Positions 1 through 14,500 of a DNA stretch of 64,000 nucleotides are shown piece by piece. The number at the start of each line of letters is the position of its first letter. The first letter of the stretch is position 1. Source of the stretch: Scolanthus callimorphus (Eukaryota; Cnidaria; Anthozoa; Actiniaria; Edwardsiidae); the NCBI GenBank assembly GCA_033964015.1, contig CM066918.1:30728595-30792594 (forward strand), read 5' to 3'. The translations under genes and the position numbers were made by a program. The notes beneath the pieces are model-generated. The model saw only the letters and a list, made by a program, of their open reading frames with translations, did no database searches and was not told where the DNA came from.

Positions 1-1074
1 GGAATTTTTGGCGAACACCGCCTACAAATATTTGCTCAACACATGAAAGGATTTCAACAAGTGGAAAGGAGAGGATTTCGACAGTGGTTGTGTTTGGCTG
101 TTTCTAGTAATACACTCTTTTGGAATCAAGTGATATACTTGCATTCTAAAATTTTAAAATCTGCTTTTGGGTAGAAGCTTTGTCGACTTGGTAGTAACCC
201 GGCGTCCCCCAAGTTAATTGAATTAACAGTTTAGTAAATTAATTGTCAATTAATGAGTATCAGCATTTATCAAATCAAATCGTGAAGCCGAAAAACTTCG
301 CAACTATGTCCGAACAATTAAAATAATTTCAATTAAAAGCAGTTTTTTCCTGCTTGATGCAACCGTCGGTTGAGGTTCATGGGTTTTCTCGAAAATTTCA
401 CCTACGATACACGCTGCTGACCATGCGTGTTCAAGCGATGGAAATAGTTCTTGCCATGCAAGATTAAACCCTCAATAAACAAACCGGCCTGTACCAGTAA
501 TGATGCCTTGACAAAACTCAAAATGCCAGCTACTGTATTTTATCTACCACGAGATAATTTGCAAATTACCTATAGATTCAATACATTACTGCATTGTTTG
601 TATTGTATAGACTATATCTAGCAAACCACAAATTGCTTGTCTATGAGACAAGTATTAACCCACTGACCGGTGGACTTCCCTCTTTAAGTTCCCAACCAAG
701 CGGAAAATATTTGGGGCATGTAAGGTTTAAAGGACTTCTTTTGCGCACTGGAATACCGGAACGCAGTCCAGATTGCTTTCAGTTTGCGCGATTGGGGCTA
801 CGAAATATGGAACTAGACGAGATTGCAAAATTATTCGTCTTCAACTGTAATTGACGAAGTTGTGTTTGTATTTCTCATCACATGTCGGTTGTCACTTAGG
901 CCTAATTATTGTGATTAGCCGATAAACCAATCAAAATTCAATTTCCAGTTCAATTCCCCGCAGTGATTGGATGCGTTCCGTGCCTGATACTTCACTAGGT
1001 TCAGCGCTGCTTGTGTTTTACGTCACACCACTACTGCACGTGATTCGATTCCAGAGCGAGACCGCGATCCTACG
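1..1074. other. Upstream region of BICC1, no gene recognised
   Basis: No convincing coding exon is seen here. One 86-codon open frame at 594-854 has no recognisable domain. The sequence is AT-rich at first and becomes less so towards the BICC1 start. It probably contains 5' UTR and promoter, but no transcription start can be fixed from sequence alone. Confidence 0.5.
926..1026 (+). promoter_or_regulatory. Candidate BICC1 proximal promoter (CCAAT and CRE-like motifs)
   Basis: A CCAAT motif lies at 927-931, an inverted copy (ATTGG) at 966-970, and a CRE-like TACGTCA at 1019-1025, all within 150 bases upstream of the assigned BICC1 start codon. No TATA box is evident. Paired CCAAT boxes plus a CRE are common in TATA-less animal promoters. 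The assignment is inferred from motif grouping and position only. Confidence 0.35.
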
Positions 1075-4000
1075 ATGCGGTTCGATCAAGTAGCCAGTGA
1101 GCCACTTACTCCGTTCGCTCCGCATTGTCGGTTACCGTCCTCTACTCCTTGTGAGCGAATTATGAGGATGGCGGCGGAGCTGGAAGGCTGCGATGATGAA
1201 CCTGACTCTACATTAGAAGGCGATCACTACAACCTCGAACAAGATCCTAACTTCATCGAGGATCGGTTTCGCGTCGATCGGCGCAAGCTTGAGCAAATGT
1301 TACAAGGTATATTTCACTACTCTATCATTACATCGCGCGTTGTATGTTCCCGCAAATCATCGCAGGTTTACATCCATCATGCTTATACTTTGGATTTTCT
1401 AATCGTAGCTGCAGTAGAGGGAATGGGACAAACGGGCGAGGAATTCTTCCAGAAGGTTAGTCCAGGTCAAATTATAAAGTTTATTTTAGCACACGAATTT
1501 ATACCCTGCTGAACAGCGCTCTCTACATTCTATAGATCATGGAGGAAACAGACACTACCATAACTTGGCCTTCCAAACTCAAGATCGGAGCAAAGTCTAA
1601 AAAAGGTTAGTGCAAGAGGTATCAATTGTGCACGGGACTGTTAGCCCTTCACTGATCTGGGATCTTATTGTTCCTCTCCGCGGTTCGATAATCAAATCTT
1701 GTCGACTCTTCTCGGGTCAGTTGCTGTAGTTTCTGATGTTTGTGTTCGATCAGTTTGAAATCGCAGCGTTAAAATGTTGCGAATGTGAACGCAAATCCAA
1801 CCGTAAATTATAATGTTCCCTTATTAATTGTGATTATTTGCAAAACACTCTAATAGTTCGCGGTGAATATTTTAGTCGAGTATCAGAAAATATCTGGTGG
1901 TTTGTTTATGCGAGAGAGTTTGCGAGAGGAGAGTTCGCGGCCTTCGACGCTCGACTATTGTCCCCATGATAACGATAGTAGCACGGCACCATTGTCTATT
2001 AAAATAAATTCCCTTTATCTCTATAATTCCCTTTGTTTCGCCCTTTCTTTCAACCGTCAGTAGAACGCGAGACAAGTTCCCCGCGGGTGTATTTCCGTAA
2101 ATCAGTTTGATGACCCGTTGCAACACAACTTTCCTGCACCATTAAATGTGAGATTATTTGCGCAAGGAAAACCTCGTGAAATCATTTAGAGTGCACTTTG
2201 TGACCTAACGATTAAAAATAACACACATTATACTAATTCTGTAGTCTGTTTATTAAATTCTAGTTGTATTTAGGCTGTACTGATTTTAATTCATACTGAG
2301 CTTGTTGATCTGGCTGTCATTCGGTTTGATTTGGTGTACAGCCAGCATTGTTTCCCACTTTATTTCCTTTGCGTTTAATTACGCGAACAAGACGTTGTTA
2401 GAATTTATTTTAACTACTCCTAGGACTAGTTATAAGATATAGTTCTGTTAGATGTCCTGTTTATTGTTTGGTAACCTTTGAATTTACTAAGCAGTCATTT
2501 CCATCCGCAACGAGCAAATAAGCGCAAACAATAGGTACAGATTTCACGGACTCTCTCACCCTAGTATTAACAATTAACTATAGCGATTTTCACTTCGAGT
2601 TTCTTTACCAAATACTAATTATCCCAGCCACGGGACATTGGCGTGTCCTTAGAATTGAATTGTATTGTATTCGCAAAGTAATTCATGCATGCCTAAGTGT
2701 TGCGAACAATTCGAGCGCACAACCGCGGCCACAGATCACTAGAGCAAAGTAGTCACGCACGGTCGAGCGTTAAACGGATCCCATCGCTCCATCGGTGCGA
2801 GCTGGCTTACATTCTATTCCCCTCATGTAATGATCTAATGAATTCAAACATCCTAGAGAGTTCTCTACGGTAGCAAAGGACTCAGAACTCTGTGCCATCC
2901 ATGGCAGCTCCGAGATTTCCTTCGACAAACGAGTGTTCGTGATATTTTCGGACAGGTTACTTTGCACGGAATGCTGATTACCCCCAATCGGCTTTTTATC
3001 ACAAACTAAACATTAGCCTAATCCCGTGCAAGTTTACTGAAAACATTAAAACCAGCCGGCTATCCCGCGAAGGAAAACGAAGAATATCTTTTTTTGCAAT
3101 CTGCTAGTTCTAATTGTTTTCTTTCGCTTTGACATACCACAGAGACGAGATTGTTTTTCGAGCCATCTTCGTATCGGATGACAAGTCACGCTCTGTCCTT
3201 TTGTCCTATACAAAATTTTCAAAACCCCAAAAAATAACACTTCAGCCCATTAAAAAATGGTGTCTTCTTTTTATGTCTTTGTTTTTCTGGTTCTCTTTAT
3301 ACAAAATCTTTTGATTTAGCCTACCACGTGATAACCTATCAATTTCGTGCTGTATAATTATTTTTCCAGGATTTTGCTCGTTCTAAATTGTTGCGCTAAT
3401 TAATATTAGCTGAGAGAATTCAGAACATGATCAATTAATTTTTTTGTTCTCTTATGCAAATACTAAAAACACTCAAACTGTATTCATTCAAAACAATTAT
3501 TTGATTCACAGTATATAATGTTTTTAAAAACTTTATACTCCTAGTTTTTCATTTCTATACACAGTTTCATTTCGGCTAAATACCACTTGTGAGTAATAAG
3601 TTACATAAAAATCTAATGTTTATGAGTGTGATTTATGCCTCCTTTAACATCAAAATGTATTTAATATTTTATGATTCAAAGTGCAACACTCCTTCAGTTG
3701 TTTTGTTTATAACAGATTATCACTCCAGTTTCTCTTAAACTGTTCTGAATATGCCAAATTGTCAAAATTTGCTCCCATTTCCTTGTAGATAATAAATGTT
3801 ATTGCAATAATAAATGTTTGGTGCATTTGCACTGGAAATCTGTTATGTAATATTTTAATATTTCTTGTTCAATCTTCTGTTGTCAGGACAACCATTCCAG
3901 TTTATCAATTGCAAAAGTACATATGCTGATTGTAGACCTATGAAATTCTTTTTTGATAATTTATAGAAATTTCCATATTAATTTCTATATTTAAAGAGAG

Positions 4001-5546
4001 AAATACAATAATATTTTTAAACTCTTCTCTTCTGTCATTTGTTTTGTCATTTTCTTTCTGACAGTCTGCTGTTTCTGACGCTTTGAAAGATAATGCACAA
4101 TTTCATGACAGTTATATTCATTTAAATTCCTTAAAATGGCTCGTTGGGTAAATATTATTGTATCGCTATGACCAGTTGCCTTGGACATTGTATGCATAAT
4201 CAAACAATATTATTAAGTGTGCCTGCTCTCCACATTATTTAAAGGCCCACCACCAACTGCCACCCTTTGCGAGCTTGTGGTTTTGTTTTGGATGCCTGAT
4301 GCTGCACTTTTTTAAAGAAATATCACAATAACTTGTATGGAAAATAGTTTAGACTCTCTGAAAAAAAAACCTTAAATATCATTAAAAACTTAATAAAATG
4401 GCACGATTAAAACAGTTTGCGTCGAATACCACTATAAGGAACATTACTGTTATTGAGAAAATGTGCGCAAATGATTTTGGTGGGTGGTAGACCATTAATA
4501 AAATGTCTTGAATTTCCATTGTATGTGAACTTTAAAGTGCAGTAGAGTGGGTGGGTCGGCAACCATTTTGGACAGTTGATGCCATCATTCTGTGAAAATA
4601 TATATGAGGACATACCACAGCCCCCTCAGCCCCCCTCCACCCAAAATCTGCCTCTGTTCTAGATATACAACCAATGTGGTATAAAAAGATATAGCTCATA
4701 GTTGCCATAAAGAATTAACAACAGCAACAACAGTAAGTTGTGCAGGGAGATTCAATAATGTTGTTTAGCAATCATACAATGAAAGAGAGGTGCATATTAT
4801 TCCCAATTTTGACAGAAAATTTTTGGTGCTACTACTGGTCATTTTGGCGGAAATGCTCAGACAAAAATTTGCATCCCCCTTGAAAATCCTGGAAGAGATT
4901 GGATATTACATAGGGGTTTGATGATCAATCTGCTTTATTTTCCACGGAAGAAATACCCAATTTGTTATGGTGTTATGTTATTTCCACCTAGATCCTCATA
5001 TTAAAGTTTACTCATCATTTTGGCGGAAATGCTCAGACAAAAATTTGCATCCCCCTTGAAAATCCTGGAAGAGATTGGATATTACATAGGGGTTTGATGA
5101 TCAATCTGCTTTATTTTCCAGGGAAGAAATACCCAATTTGTTATGGTGTTATGTTATTTCCACCTAGATCCTCATATTAAAGTTTACTCATCATTTTGGC
5201 GGAAATGCTCAGACAAAAATTTGCATCCCCCTTGAAAATCCTGGAAGAGATTGGATATTACATAGGGGTTTGAACAACGGAGCCGCGAAGGAGAGTTCAG
5301 GGACTGGACTATACTATAACTTGTCCCGACAATTAAGGAAACACATAACCATCTAAAGGCGGTGTTACACTGAAACCTTTAAATAGCAATTCATGATGAT
5401 CAATCTGCTTTATTTTCCAGGGAAGAAATAACCAGTTTGTTATGGTGTTATGTTATTTCCACCTAGATCCTCATATTAAAGTAATAGGACTACCAGAGGA
5501 TGTAAGGGTGGCTAAAGAGAAAGTAATGGCAGTACTGGACACTAAG
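1075..5546 (+). CDS. BICC1: BICC1 exons 1-4 (N-terminus and KH1)
   Basis: Exon 1 is 1075-1306, exon 2 1409-1455, exon 3 1536-1605 and exon 4 5467-5546. Splice phases are 1, 0, 1, 0. Exon 2 encodes AVEGMGQTGEEFFQK, exon 3 IMEETDTTITWPSKLKIGAK, and exon 4 starts DPHIKVIG and ends VLDTK. All of these align with conserved Bicaudal-C KH1. KH1 has GAKS where a canonical GXXG loop would sit, which is also the family state. Intron 3 is the largest in this part (3.9 kb) and carries a triplicated segment that includes extra copies of the exon 4 acceptor. Confidence 0.93.
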
Positions 5547-8500
5547 GTAAGAACATGAACCAGGGCAAGGCAATGCAGCCAATCGTTCATAATGGCTGTA
5601 GTTTCCAAAAGACCAATCCCATCAATGGACAGTGTTACTCTGTGGAATTCAAAATGTCCAAGTAACAAACTTAAAACTCAAATATTTTTAATGAATTCTG
5701 ATGATAATATAAAACCCAAGTATTATGAGGTATAACTTCTTACACCTGAGTATAACTTCTAGCACCTTCCTGCAATCGGTGTCTTTTCCATGCTCTATGT
5801 CAAAGAATCATTTTGACTTGTCTGATGTAGCAACAATAACTAGGGATGTAGAGCATGAATGCAGGATCAGTAAGTAGGGGTGTTAATGTCTGGTCCTGCA
5901 AAACATAATCAATGGCAGCCAAAGAGCCTTGTCTGGTCATTCTTTACACTCAGGGAGTGAAATGATTAATAGACAGGTCAGTTACATTTTGTATTCCTAT
6001 TGCAATTGAGGAGGAGTGTAAATTTATTTTGCACTTACAGTCTAACAGGGTCACCCTGAAGATGGATGTGTCCCATACTGACCACTCACATATCATTGGA
6101 AAAGGAGGATATAACATCAAAAAGGGTAACTGGAATGATGCCCTAAATCACAGGCTATTGCCATACTCCTTGTACAGAAATTTTCATATTTTGCCCCACC
6201 TCGTGTCTGGTACATTCTCTTATATAAGCCCCACAACTTAAGGCCAGACTCTACTGCCCTTGTAAGTAGAGTTTATGACAATGAGCAGCTGTGATATATC
6301 AGATGTACAGATTTAGGGAAGATGTTGCAAGTGGGTAGGCTTGGAGTTTATTTAATTGTCTTTTTTAATGTGTTTTGTTTTCAGTGATGCAGGATACAGG
6401 TTGTCATATACACTTTCCTGACTCCAACAGAGGATCAACAAGTGAAAAGAGCAACCAGGTTTGTGTACATAACTAACATTGACATTGACTGTGTAATTCC
6501 AGAAAAAGTCCATACCCCACCATAAAAGGAATTGGAAATTCCATAGGGATTTGAGGGTCAATTTGAGGGCCGGCCATTGTGACCATATGGTCGCCAATGG
6601 TGACTAAATTCGAGAGCTTGGCGACCAAAATTTCAGGGCTAGTTGCCAAATGGCACCACATCTTTCTAAGTTCAGCTCAGACCCACGTTTGTGTGGCAAC
6701 TAAATATTGCTTTTAGGCGACTAAAACGTTTTGAATTGCAGCATTTGAATGAGATGGATTAGTCCTGTGGATTAGCGTAAAAATTGCGCACTTTTGGCTA
6801 AAGACTCCAGACTTTGCATGCCAATAGTTTTCAGTATTTTATTGAAGATAGGATATGGAGGCACGCTAAATTTTATTCGTAGCGAAAGCTAGAACAGTTT
6901 TAATGTGAACCATTGTTTTGCCATTGGCAGCCATCTTTGAATCCTTTGTTATTCATGAGCTCTGCGGCACTTAGTGAAATCTTCCATCGTCTGTGTTTAT
7001 GGTGTATAGCACAGCACTAGGAAGAAATATCATGCCAAAATTTTAGAGACAAGCTTCTCTTTACACATTTGACACATGAGGTACCAATTATCTTGATCTT
7101 TTTTAGAATTTGTTGGTCATTCTTGAAACATTTCATCAAACCTCAGTCAGACTATTGTTTTACAATAGAAATTATAAACATTCACAATAAACTGATCGTG
7201 ACATTTAATAGATCACAAAAAACGCTCAGCCGAAGTCAGTCAGCTCAATCCATAGTTCAGAAATAGCAAATGTTGAGCTGCTATGGCTGTGTAGTCTAGA
7301 GAACAATTTGAATGTTCACAAAGCTAAGTTCTAAACTTCATTTGAATAACAAAGCATTCAAAATGGCTGCTATTGAGCTAAACAATAGTTCACTCTAAAA
7401 CCTCTCTAGCTTCCGCTACGAAAGAATTCTAGCGTGCCTCCATATCTACGATTTAAAAATACATTGAAAAATATCACCTGGCAAAAAATTGCGGCTTTAG
7501 CCTTAAATGTGCAATTTCCTCGAAAATTTGCTCTAATCCGCCGGACTAGATGAATACACGTGGGTCATGGCAAGGGGGGGAGACATGGTCAAACATTTTT
7601 ACGTGTTAGTTCTACTGAAACATTCTTATATATGAGGTGCAAAGGGGACCAGAATTCTCATGTTTTATTCTCTGTACAGGTATCCATAGCTGGTCAACCA
7701 TTAGGTGTAGAATGTGCAAGGAAAAACATCCGGGTATGTAGAGTAAGAGAGTATAGCTCAAATATTTTGTGAAATAGTTTTTTCATTGTAGCATTGTAAA
7801 GCGCCATAGAGCAGTTAATGTATATGGCGCTATATAAATCTATTATTATTATTATTATTTATTATTATTCACTCACCACCACCAAACTCTGGCACTTTCA
7901 AATGTAGTTTAAATGTCTGTACATTAATTATGAGATTTTGATTTGTGCTAGTTGTGTAGCTTAATTTAGCTTGCACTCTTTCTTGACTTTTGCTTTTAAT
8001 GTTTTACCTTATGATTTCCAGTAAGCCACATTTGTATACATTTATTGCAATCTAGCACTGCTGAATCGTGAATTCAATTTTGCATTTCTAACACACACAA
8101 ATATGTAGACTGCATAATATTGTGCTGGCATCTCCAATTTTTTTGCGTATGATTGGTGATCAGGTTGTGCAAGAATTTTGTTTTTTCTCTTGCTTGGATC
8201 TCTGCAATAGATATATTTTTTTTGAAGGATTGGCCTTGCTTGAATTTTTTGGGGGGGGGAATTGCCACCCCCCTACCCCAATATTCAATGGTCAACCCCT
8301 TAGATTATTCTCTTGTTTTTGTTGATGTTTCCAGGAAATGTTACCATTGGTTCTGACCTTTGACCTCCCACTTACTGGCCGGCTACCAAGTGATAACAAT
8401 ACCATCATTCAGCGCATATCACAAACCTATAATGTGGCGATATCATTTAAACAGGTAAAAGAACAAAACTAATAACCCAAGGGCTGAGCTTGTTACAATT

Positions 8501-11500
8501 TGTCTGTAAATGGCATTTAGAGGGTGTAGTCCCCAGATAGTGCACATGCTTTTCACATGTAATAATTTAGCTGCGTCCTTCACAAACGAATCTGTGTTAT
8601 TGGTGAGCAACTTTGCGAATCTGCGACTCAGGAATCCCACGTGCCACAAAATCAAATATCTGAAAAAAAAAACTGAAGGGGCGGCTCGCAGGCTAAACAA
8701 GAGATTTTCCATCCTCCTCTCTTCATTTTTGCTGGTCCCATTTCTCTCTCTGACCTCTGAGACCCACGTGAAACGCTTGCTAAACAGACTACGGGAGGCC
8801 ACCTGTGATATGTTGTGGTGAGTGATGCTAGTTTTGGCGCGTGATTGTACAAATGTCACCCCCCAGTTCTACCTGATGAAAAACGTTCATGTTAGACCTG
8901 CATGTGTTCCTGAATGCCAACACCAATACCAACATCTTGGCAGAGACATTGCAACCATGTGGACTAGATTGCGACTATGGACTACAGTTAGGGTTTCGCG
9001 AGCAGACATTTCAACCAAGTCGCCAAATGCCAACTCACCTTTCCAGTCTGTAGGTTTTAAAAAATGCCCTTCTTAAAATTAGCTGTCAACAGCATTAATT
9101 CGGGGGGTGAAAGCTGGCGACCAGATTTCTATTATGGTGACCAAACTTCACTATTTCGCGACTATAATTTATTATTAAAGAGCCTGTGTCAGCCACTCCT
9201 TTGTTATTACTTTCGTTCGATATTAGAAGACGAATTGCATGTAGAAATCTCTAAATCAACATCTAAAAACAAAGATTCAGATTTGATTTGCCAAACTCAG
9301 TCGAGAACACGGCTCTATATTCTGTAAATCAGCCGATGGAAATGGATGCTTTCTCGGACTTGGTATGTTGCTATGCTGTCAAAATGGCGGCTGACACAGG
9401 CTCTTTAAGGCCCAAATGGCACCTCTCAAAAAAAGTTAATGTTGGGCCCTGTTAGACAGCCATTGTCGAATTCAAAAAATAGAATAGCAGCACTGGCTGC
9501 ATCAGTATCTTCTAGACAGAAGATTATCAATTTATCTCTGTAGGTCATATCGTAATGAACGTGTTATGCATATGTTTAGAGACCTCGCAGTGGGACCCAG
9601 ACAGTTATTGTTCGTGGATGCCAGCAGCAAGTCTCCGCAATTAAGGTAGAAAATAAAAACGACGTGATATATTTTGTTAAAAAAAACGACACTTACCTGT
9701 CAACCATCACGTTCTGCTTTTTATGAGGGTTTTAACTCTATAATCATCAGAAGCTTGTGAGGGCCAACCTTTCCAGTTCTAGAGCCGACTTTTCAAATCT
9801 CTGATTTATTTCCTAAAATGTGATTACGGAATACGGCATGCCATTTTATGTAACAATTAATTATCAATTATCATCACCATAATCCTACTGAACTTGATAT
9901 TAATCTCTATCTCACTTGGTCACGTTCGTGGTTGCCCCAAGATTTAAGAGGAGATCCGTTTAGAGATCAAGTAATTTCAGGCTTTGGTGGACAAAATCTT
10001 GTACCAGAGTAATATCAAAGATATTCAGATTCTGTTTGCATTTTCTTAAAGCTAGAGATGTTACTCATTAACTGTAGTAACACCAAAAACAAATTCCCAT
10101 TGGAGCCTGTAAAAATAATATTCAAAGCTGAAAAAGTAGGGCAAATTCACGAAAAAAAATGTTGTCAATTTGATTCCACTACCATTTCCCAGTGTTTTGT
10201 AGGAATTTCAGTGTTTGGTGTTATTAGAAACGGATTCTTTTCACAAGCTCAAAGAAGTTTGCAATACAATGCACATGATCCTGGTACAAGATTTTTGACT
10301 GCACTGCTTACTTGAACTGCTGGCGGATTCCTTCTTAATTTATTCGAGGCGATTGCTATTTATTGTTTGACTTTCCCTACTACTTCGCTCCTACGAGACT
10401 ATAGTGATCATTGCTCCTACGAGACTATAGTGATCATTGCATATACGATCATTGCAAACTTTAAAATGGTTTATTGTTTTTGTCATTTATTGTTTTTTTT
10501 TCGTTTTTTGTTTTGTTTTTGTTTCAGGAAGCCATAATGAGACTGGTTGAGCATTTCACCGGAAACATCGCGGTTAGTAGTCCACATTTCACATTCAAAG
10601 AGTAACCAAAAACTCAACAAGATCAAAGGCAGTCAAGGCACTATGACCATTTAGAAAGTTTATCAGAGCTATAAAACCATAGTAGTCGAAACTGTTCCGT
10701 GACCAGGCAGGATGCACTTATTAATTTATCGACAGCTCTTCTTTTAAGTACTCCAATCAAGTTGGCGCGATGGCTGCCTAGAAACACTTAGTTTGTAAGG
10801 AGCGCAGGTGATCGCCCGTAGAGAAGTGTTTTTCGTTTGCGTCTAGGACTATGTCTGGATCCCCCACCCCCACCCCCCTAGTGCTCCGATTGCCCACCGT
10901 GATCAGAGCACTAACATATGACATTGGAGCACTAACATATGACAGCCTACGTTTACATCTGAGCTTAATATCAGTGTAATATGAGTTCTGAAAATGAAAG
11001 AATGAGATCGTAAGCTCTAACGTAGTCTTCTAATCTTCAGTGGGATTTGTATATCTTTCTGTAGGTCAACGTATAAGTTTGATGCCTGTTCACATAAGCT
11101 GAACAGCTACACTTTTTTGTTTATTTCATATACTATAATTATATACATATACAATATTCCATATATTCCATATGTTCCACATACAATAATAAATAATAAA
11201 AAAAGGAACATCAAAAAGAACGTAGGTACAAAAAAGCTGTGTTTGAGGTTGTTAAATGTGGCAGAATTTATGAAGAGACTTCCTTGGCATCGTTGTTCTT
11301 TGTGCTTACACCTATGGAAACGACGTTTTTTCTTTCTTTTTGTGCTTTGTGGCTCCAAATCGTTTTATTTATGAAATTCTTGTGGGATAAGTAATCACGG
11401 ACGAATGCAACGATGGACTAGAATCGTTCTTTCATTGTAGACTTGTTATAGCCTGCTCTCCAGTGGGTTTTTTCGGATATTTGATTTTTGAACCACGCGC

Positions 11501-14500
11501 GCCAAAAAAGCGAAAAACAAAAAAAATCAAATATCCGAAAACAAAAAAACCCTGGAGATCCGGCTAGCAGGCTGTCTTGTTATGATTTGCCTATTGCACC
11601 CGTTCTCTGGCTGCAGGCTGAAGCAATTATTAATTGTCTTTCTTGTTATTTTCCAGTCGTCTGTTCCCGTGAGCATGCAAATTGACATCGCACCTCAGCA
11701 CCACCTGTTTATCATCGGCAGAAATGGCGCGAACATCAAGCAAATTAACCAAGTTACTGGGGCAAGGTAAGAGAACTGTCCGTCTGTCTTTCTGGCTGTC
11801 CGTCCGTCTGTCTGTCTGGAAGATAAGAAACCGTTGTAACAGCTTCTCAATGAGGTTAACGGTAAGCGTATGTTTCATTGTTCTCTGTTTTATTGTTCAC
11901 TGTCAAACAGTAACGTTCACCATGTTGTCTTTTTGAGCAGTCAATCGTTGAAACTTACCATTTTATCATAAATGTCATCTATATGAAATGTCACTACACT
12001 CCCATTGGGCGTTGCCGCATACTCAAGACTAGCGCGTGCTTATCAGGCAATGTTACTTTTGAATGTGGAGATTTCTAGGGATGTCAGACCCGTTTATCGA
12101 GTATGACCCAGCCAGCATGTGATGCTAGATTGTTGTCTTTTTTTGTGCAGTGTAAACTTCCCGGATCCTAACGGCACCCAACGAAAGGGAGTTGTGTTCT
12201 TGACGGGCACGGTAGAGTCGGTCGTCCGTGCGCGCTCTCAACTACTGGTAAGGAACGAATATGAAACGTGACATGTAACGCCATGTGTCATGAAACATCA
12301 GTTGTTTACTCATTTTTCGGATGAGACAATAAACCCAGGTCCCGTCTCTCAGTCCACTACACTTAACCACTGTGCGAGGGACGTTAAACAACCACAGTGC
12401 TCACTACAGAATGATGTATCTATAACAACCACTCATAATTGTAAACTGCATTGTATAAATCGCAGTCCGCATCTAGAGATCAAACATGTCCACATCTGTA
12501 AACATATCCATATGATAATTTGCGGTATACAAGTGCATACATTTCATTTCTTTTTTTTATACTGGTATAAGGACATTTTGTAGGAATTTACAAAACACAA
12601 AGCCAGGGATGCCACGGCTCGTGCATCTCTTTTAATGTGAACACAACGGTAGACACACATTGTATCGTTTTAAATTGGCAGAACTTAAATACTTGTAGCT
12701 TCGACAATAGATAAATCCACAAATTTGGAAAATCGTACGCTTTCTTACTTCGGATCGCTTTTATTTCGGGGATATGCAGAGCATAGAAGCGAATTATGGT
12801 GGGCGCTCGGTGTCACTCGCTCACTCAGTGTTTGCATGGATTAGGCAGTAATTTACGCTCATTAATGTATGTTCGCAATTGATATTCTAATAGAAATTAA
12901 CTTCAATTCGTACATCCGTTCCTGAGTCCTTTCTGTTATACAGGGCTGCCTTCCTTTGGTGCTCATGTTCGATCTTAGAGAAGAAGATGGCGACATTGAT
13001 GCAAGTAAGTTGCTTTAACATGGCGGCTACACGTGCCAGTTGAATAACAGTTTGTCAATGATGTATTTGCTATTTCTTTGTAGTGAAACTTAATAAAGTC
13101 ATGGATAAATACGATGTCTTTGTCAGTGTCAAACCCAAACCCAAACAGCCAAGCAAGGTAAGTGAATAGCCTTAATGATGACTAAAATCGCCTATAAGGT
13201 ACTATAGTCAATTTCTAAAACTATAACACAGTTTACAGAAGCTTGCGTGCTCATTCTGGAGGTTTCCTTGACAAAGTCGTCTTGGAGTTTACTCTGCAAT
13301 AGTATTTGAAACTACAAGTTCTTACTTGCTCTTTGTTTGTTTGATTTTCAGTCTGTTATTATCAAGAGCGCTGAACGCAATGCCGATAATGTATACCTTG
13401 CAAGAATGGAGATCTTAGGAGTAGACAGTAACGAGAATAGAGCAGCATCCCCTTCAATACTCAGCTCCCCCTCCCACTCCCCTGTAGGAGGGATGGACAG
13501 ACCGTTCTACCCCTCCATGGTAGATGGTGGATCCCCCTTACCGACCACGCCATATAGTGCTGTTGTGAACGGCAAAACCAGTCCGCCCATACCAACGACC
13601 TCGTGGTTCCCTTCGACGGTGTCTAACTCAATACAGAGCACAGGTGAGCCTGGCAGAAAATTTGACTATGGTCACAACTGTCACTCCAAAAATTTTAAGC
13701 AACTACAATCAAAGAAATAACTGCGACCTAAATCTCGCTTTGAGTGTGCTTGTGACAGTGTATGCTAGAGCAATAAATCAGTGTTTTCGTAACAAAAAAT
13801 CTTCGTGCCGCTTTCGAACTATTCTCGGTCTCCAGACGTGGTGGGTTTCGATGCGCCTGCCATCCTCTCCATACTCGCGGGAGGAGGCTTTGGCAGCAGA
13901 AATGACACCGACTACGGCTGGAGGGGTTCGTGGAAAGTACTTTTATTGCTTTTAGAAAATAACGAACACACGCGCGAAATCGTTGCGTGACAATCGTGTT
14001 TCTCAGGTCTCTTACAAACACGCCTTTTAACCAATCAGATTTCGCGCATTCACTATATAGAATAGGTGTTATTTTCTAAAACGATATCAAAAATGTAGTA
14101 TTTTTAGGACAATGGGGTGATTTACTTTCAAGTTGTGCTTTCCTGCGAATTAGCCATGGGCTATTATATATCTGTTGTTTTATCGTCATGGACTTATCTG
14201 CTCTTTTGTTAGGAACATCTATAATGAACGGGCCTTATGGATACCTTTCGCCAAGTCCCCCACCCCTCCCTCCCCCGGGACTTGGTCCAGCCACCTCCAT
14301 AGGAGTGCCATCATATAGCAATTTCATAGAGACATCTTCCAATGGGAGCTATGGTAAGCCGTGTACAAACCACTAGTGTACCATTTTCTCCTGTATGCGC
14401 GCACAACAAACTCGGCTTTACGGTCAACATAGGAATCAGTCCTGATTATTCAAAGTGGTGGTTCCTTGTGATTGTACCAGCACAAAAGCTACCACAAAGA

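Noticed and set aside
594..854. 86-codon + strand frame upstream of BICC1.
   Set aside because: No family signature, no splice or promoter support, and a length expected by chance.
8443..8859. 138-codon minus-strand frame in BICC1 intron 8.
   Set aside because: It has no domain, overlaps a transposon end with an A-homopolymer, and lies inside an intron of a well-supported gene.
6560..9140. Repeated GGCGACCA/TGGTCGCC motifs around 6560-6720 and 8930-9140.
   Set aside because: They suggest an old dispersed repeat, but I could not define ends or a unit by eye.
10058..10315. 85-codon + strand frame in BICC1 intron 9.
   Set aside because: No family resemblance, inside an intron, no suitable splice sites to join the flanking exons in frame.
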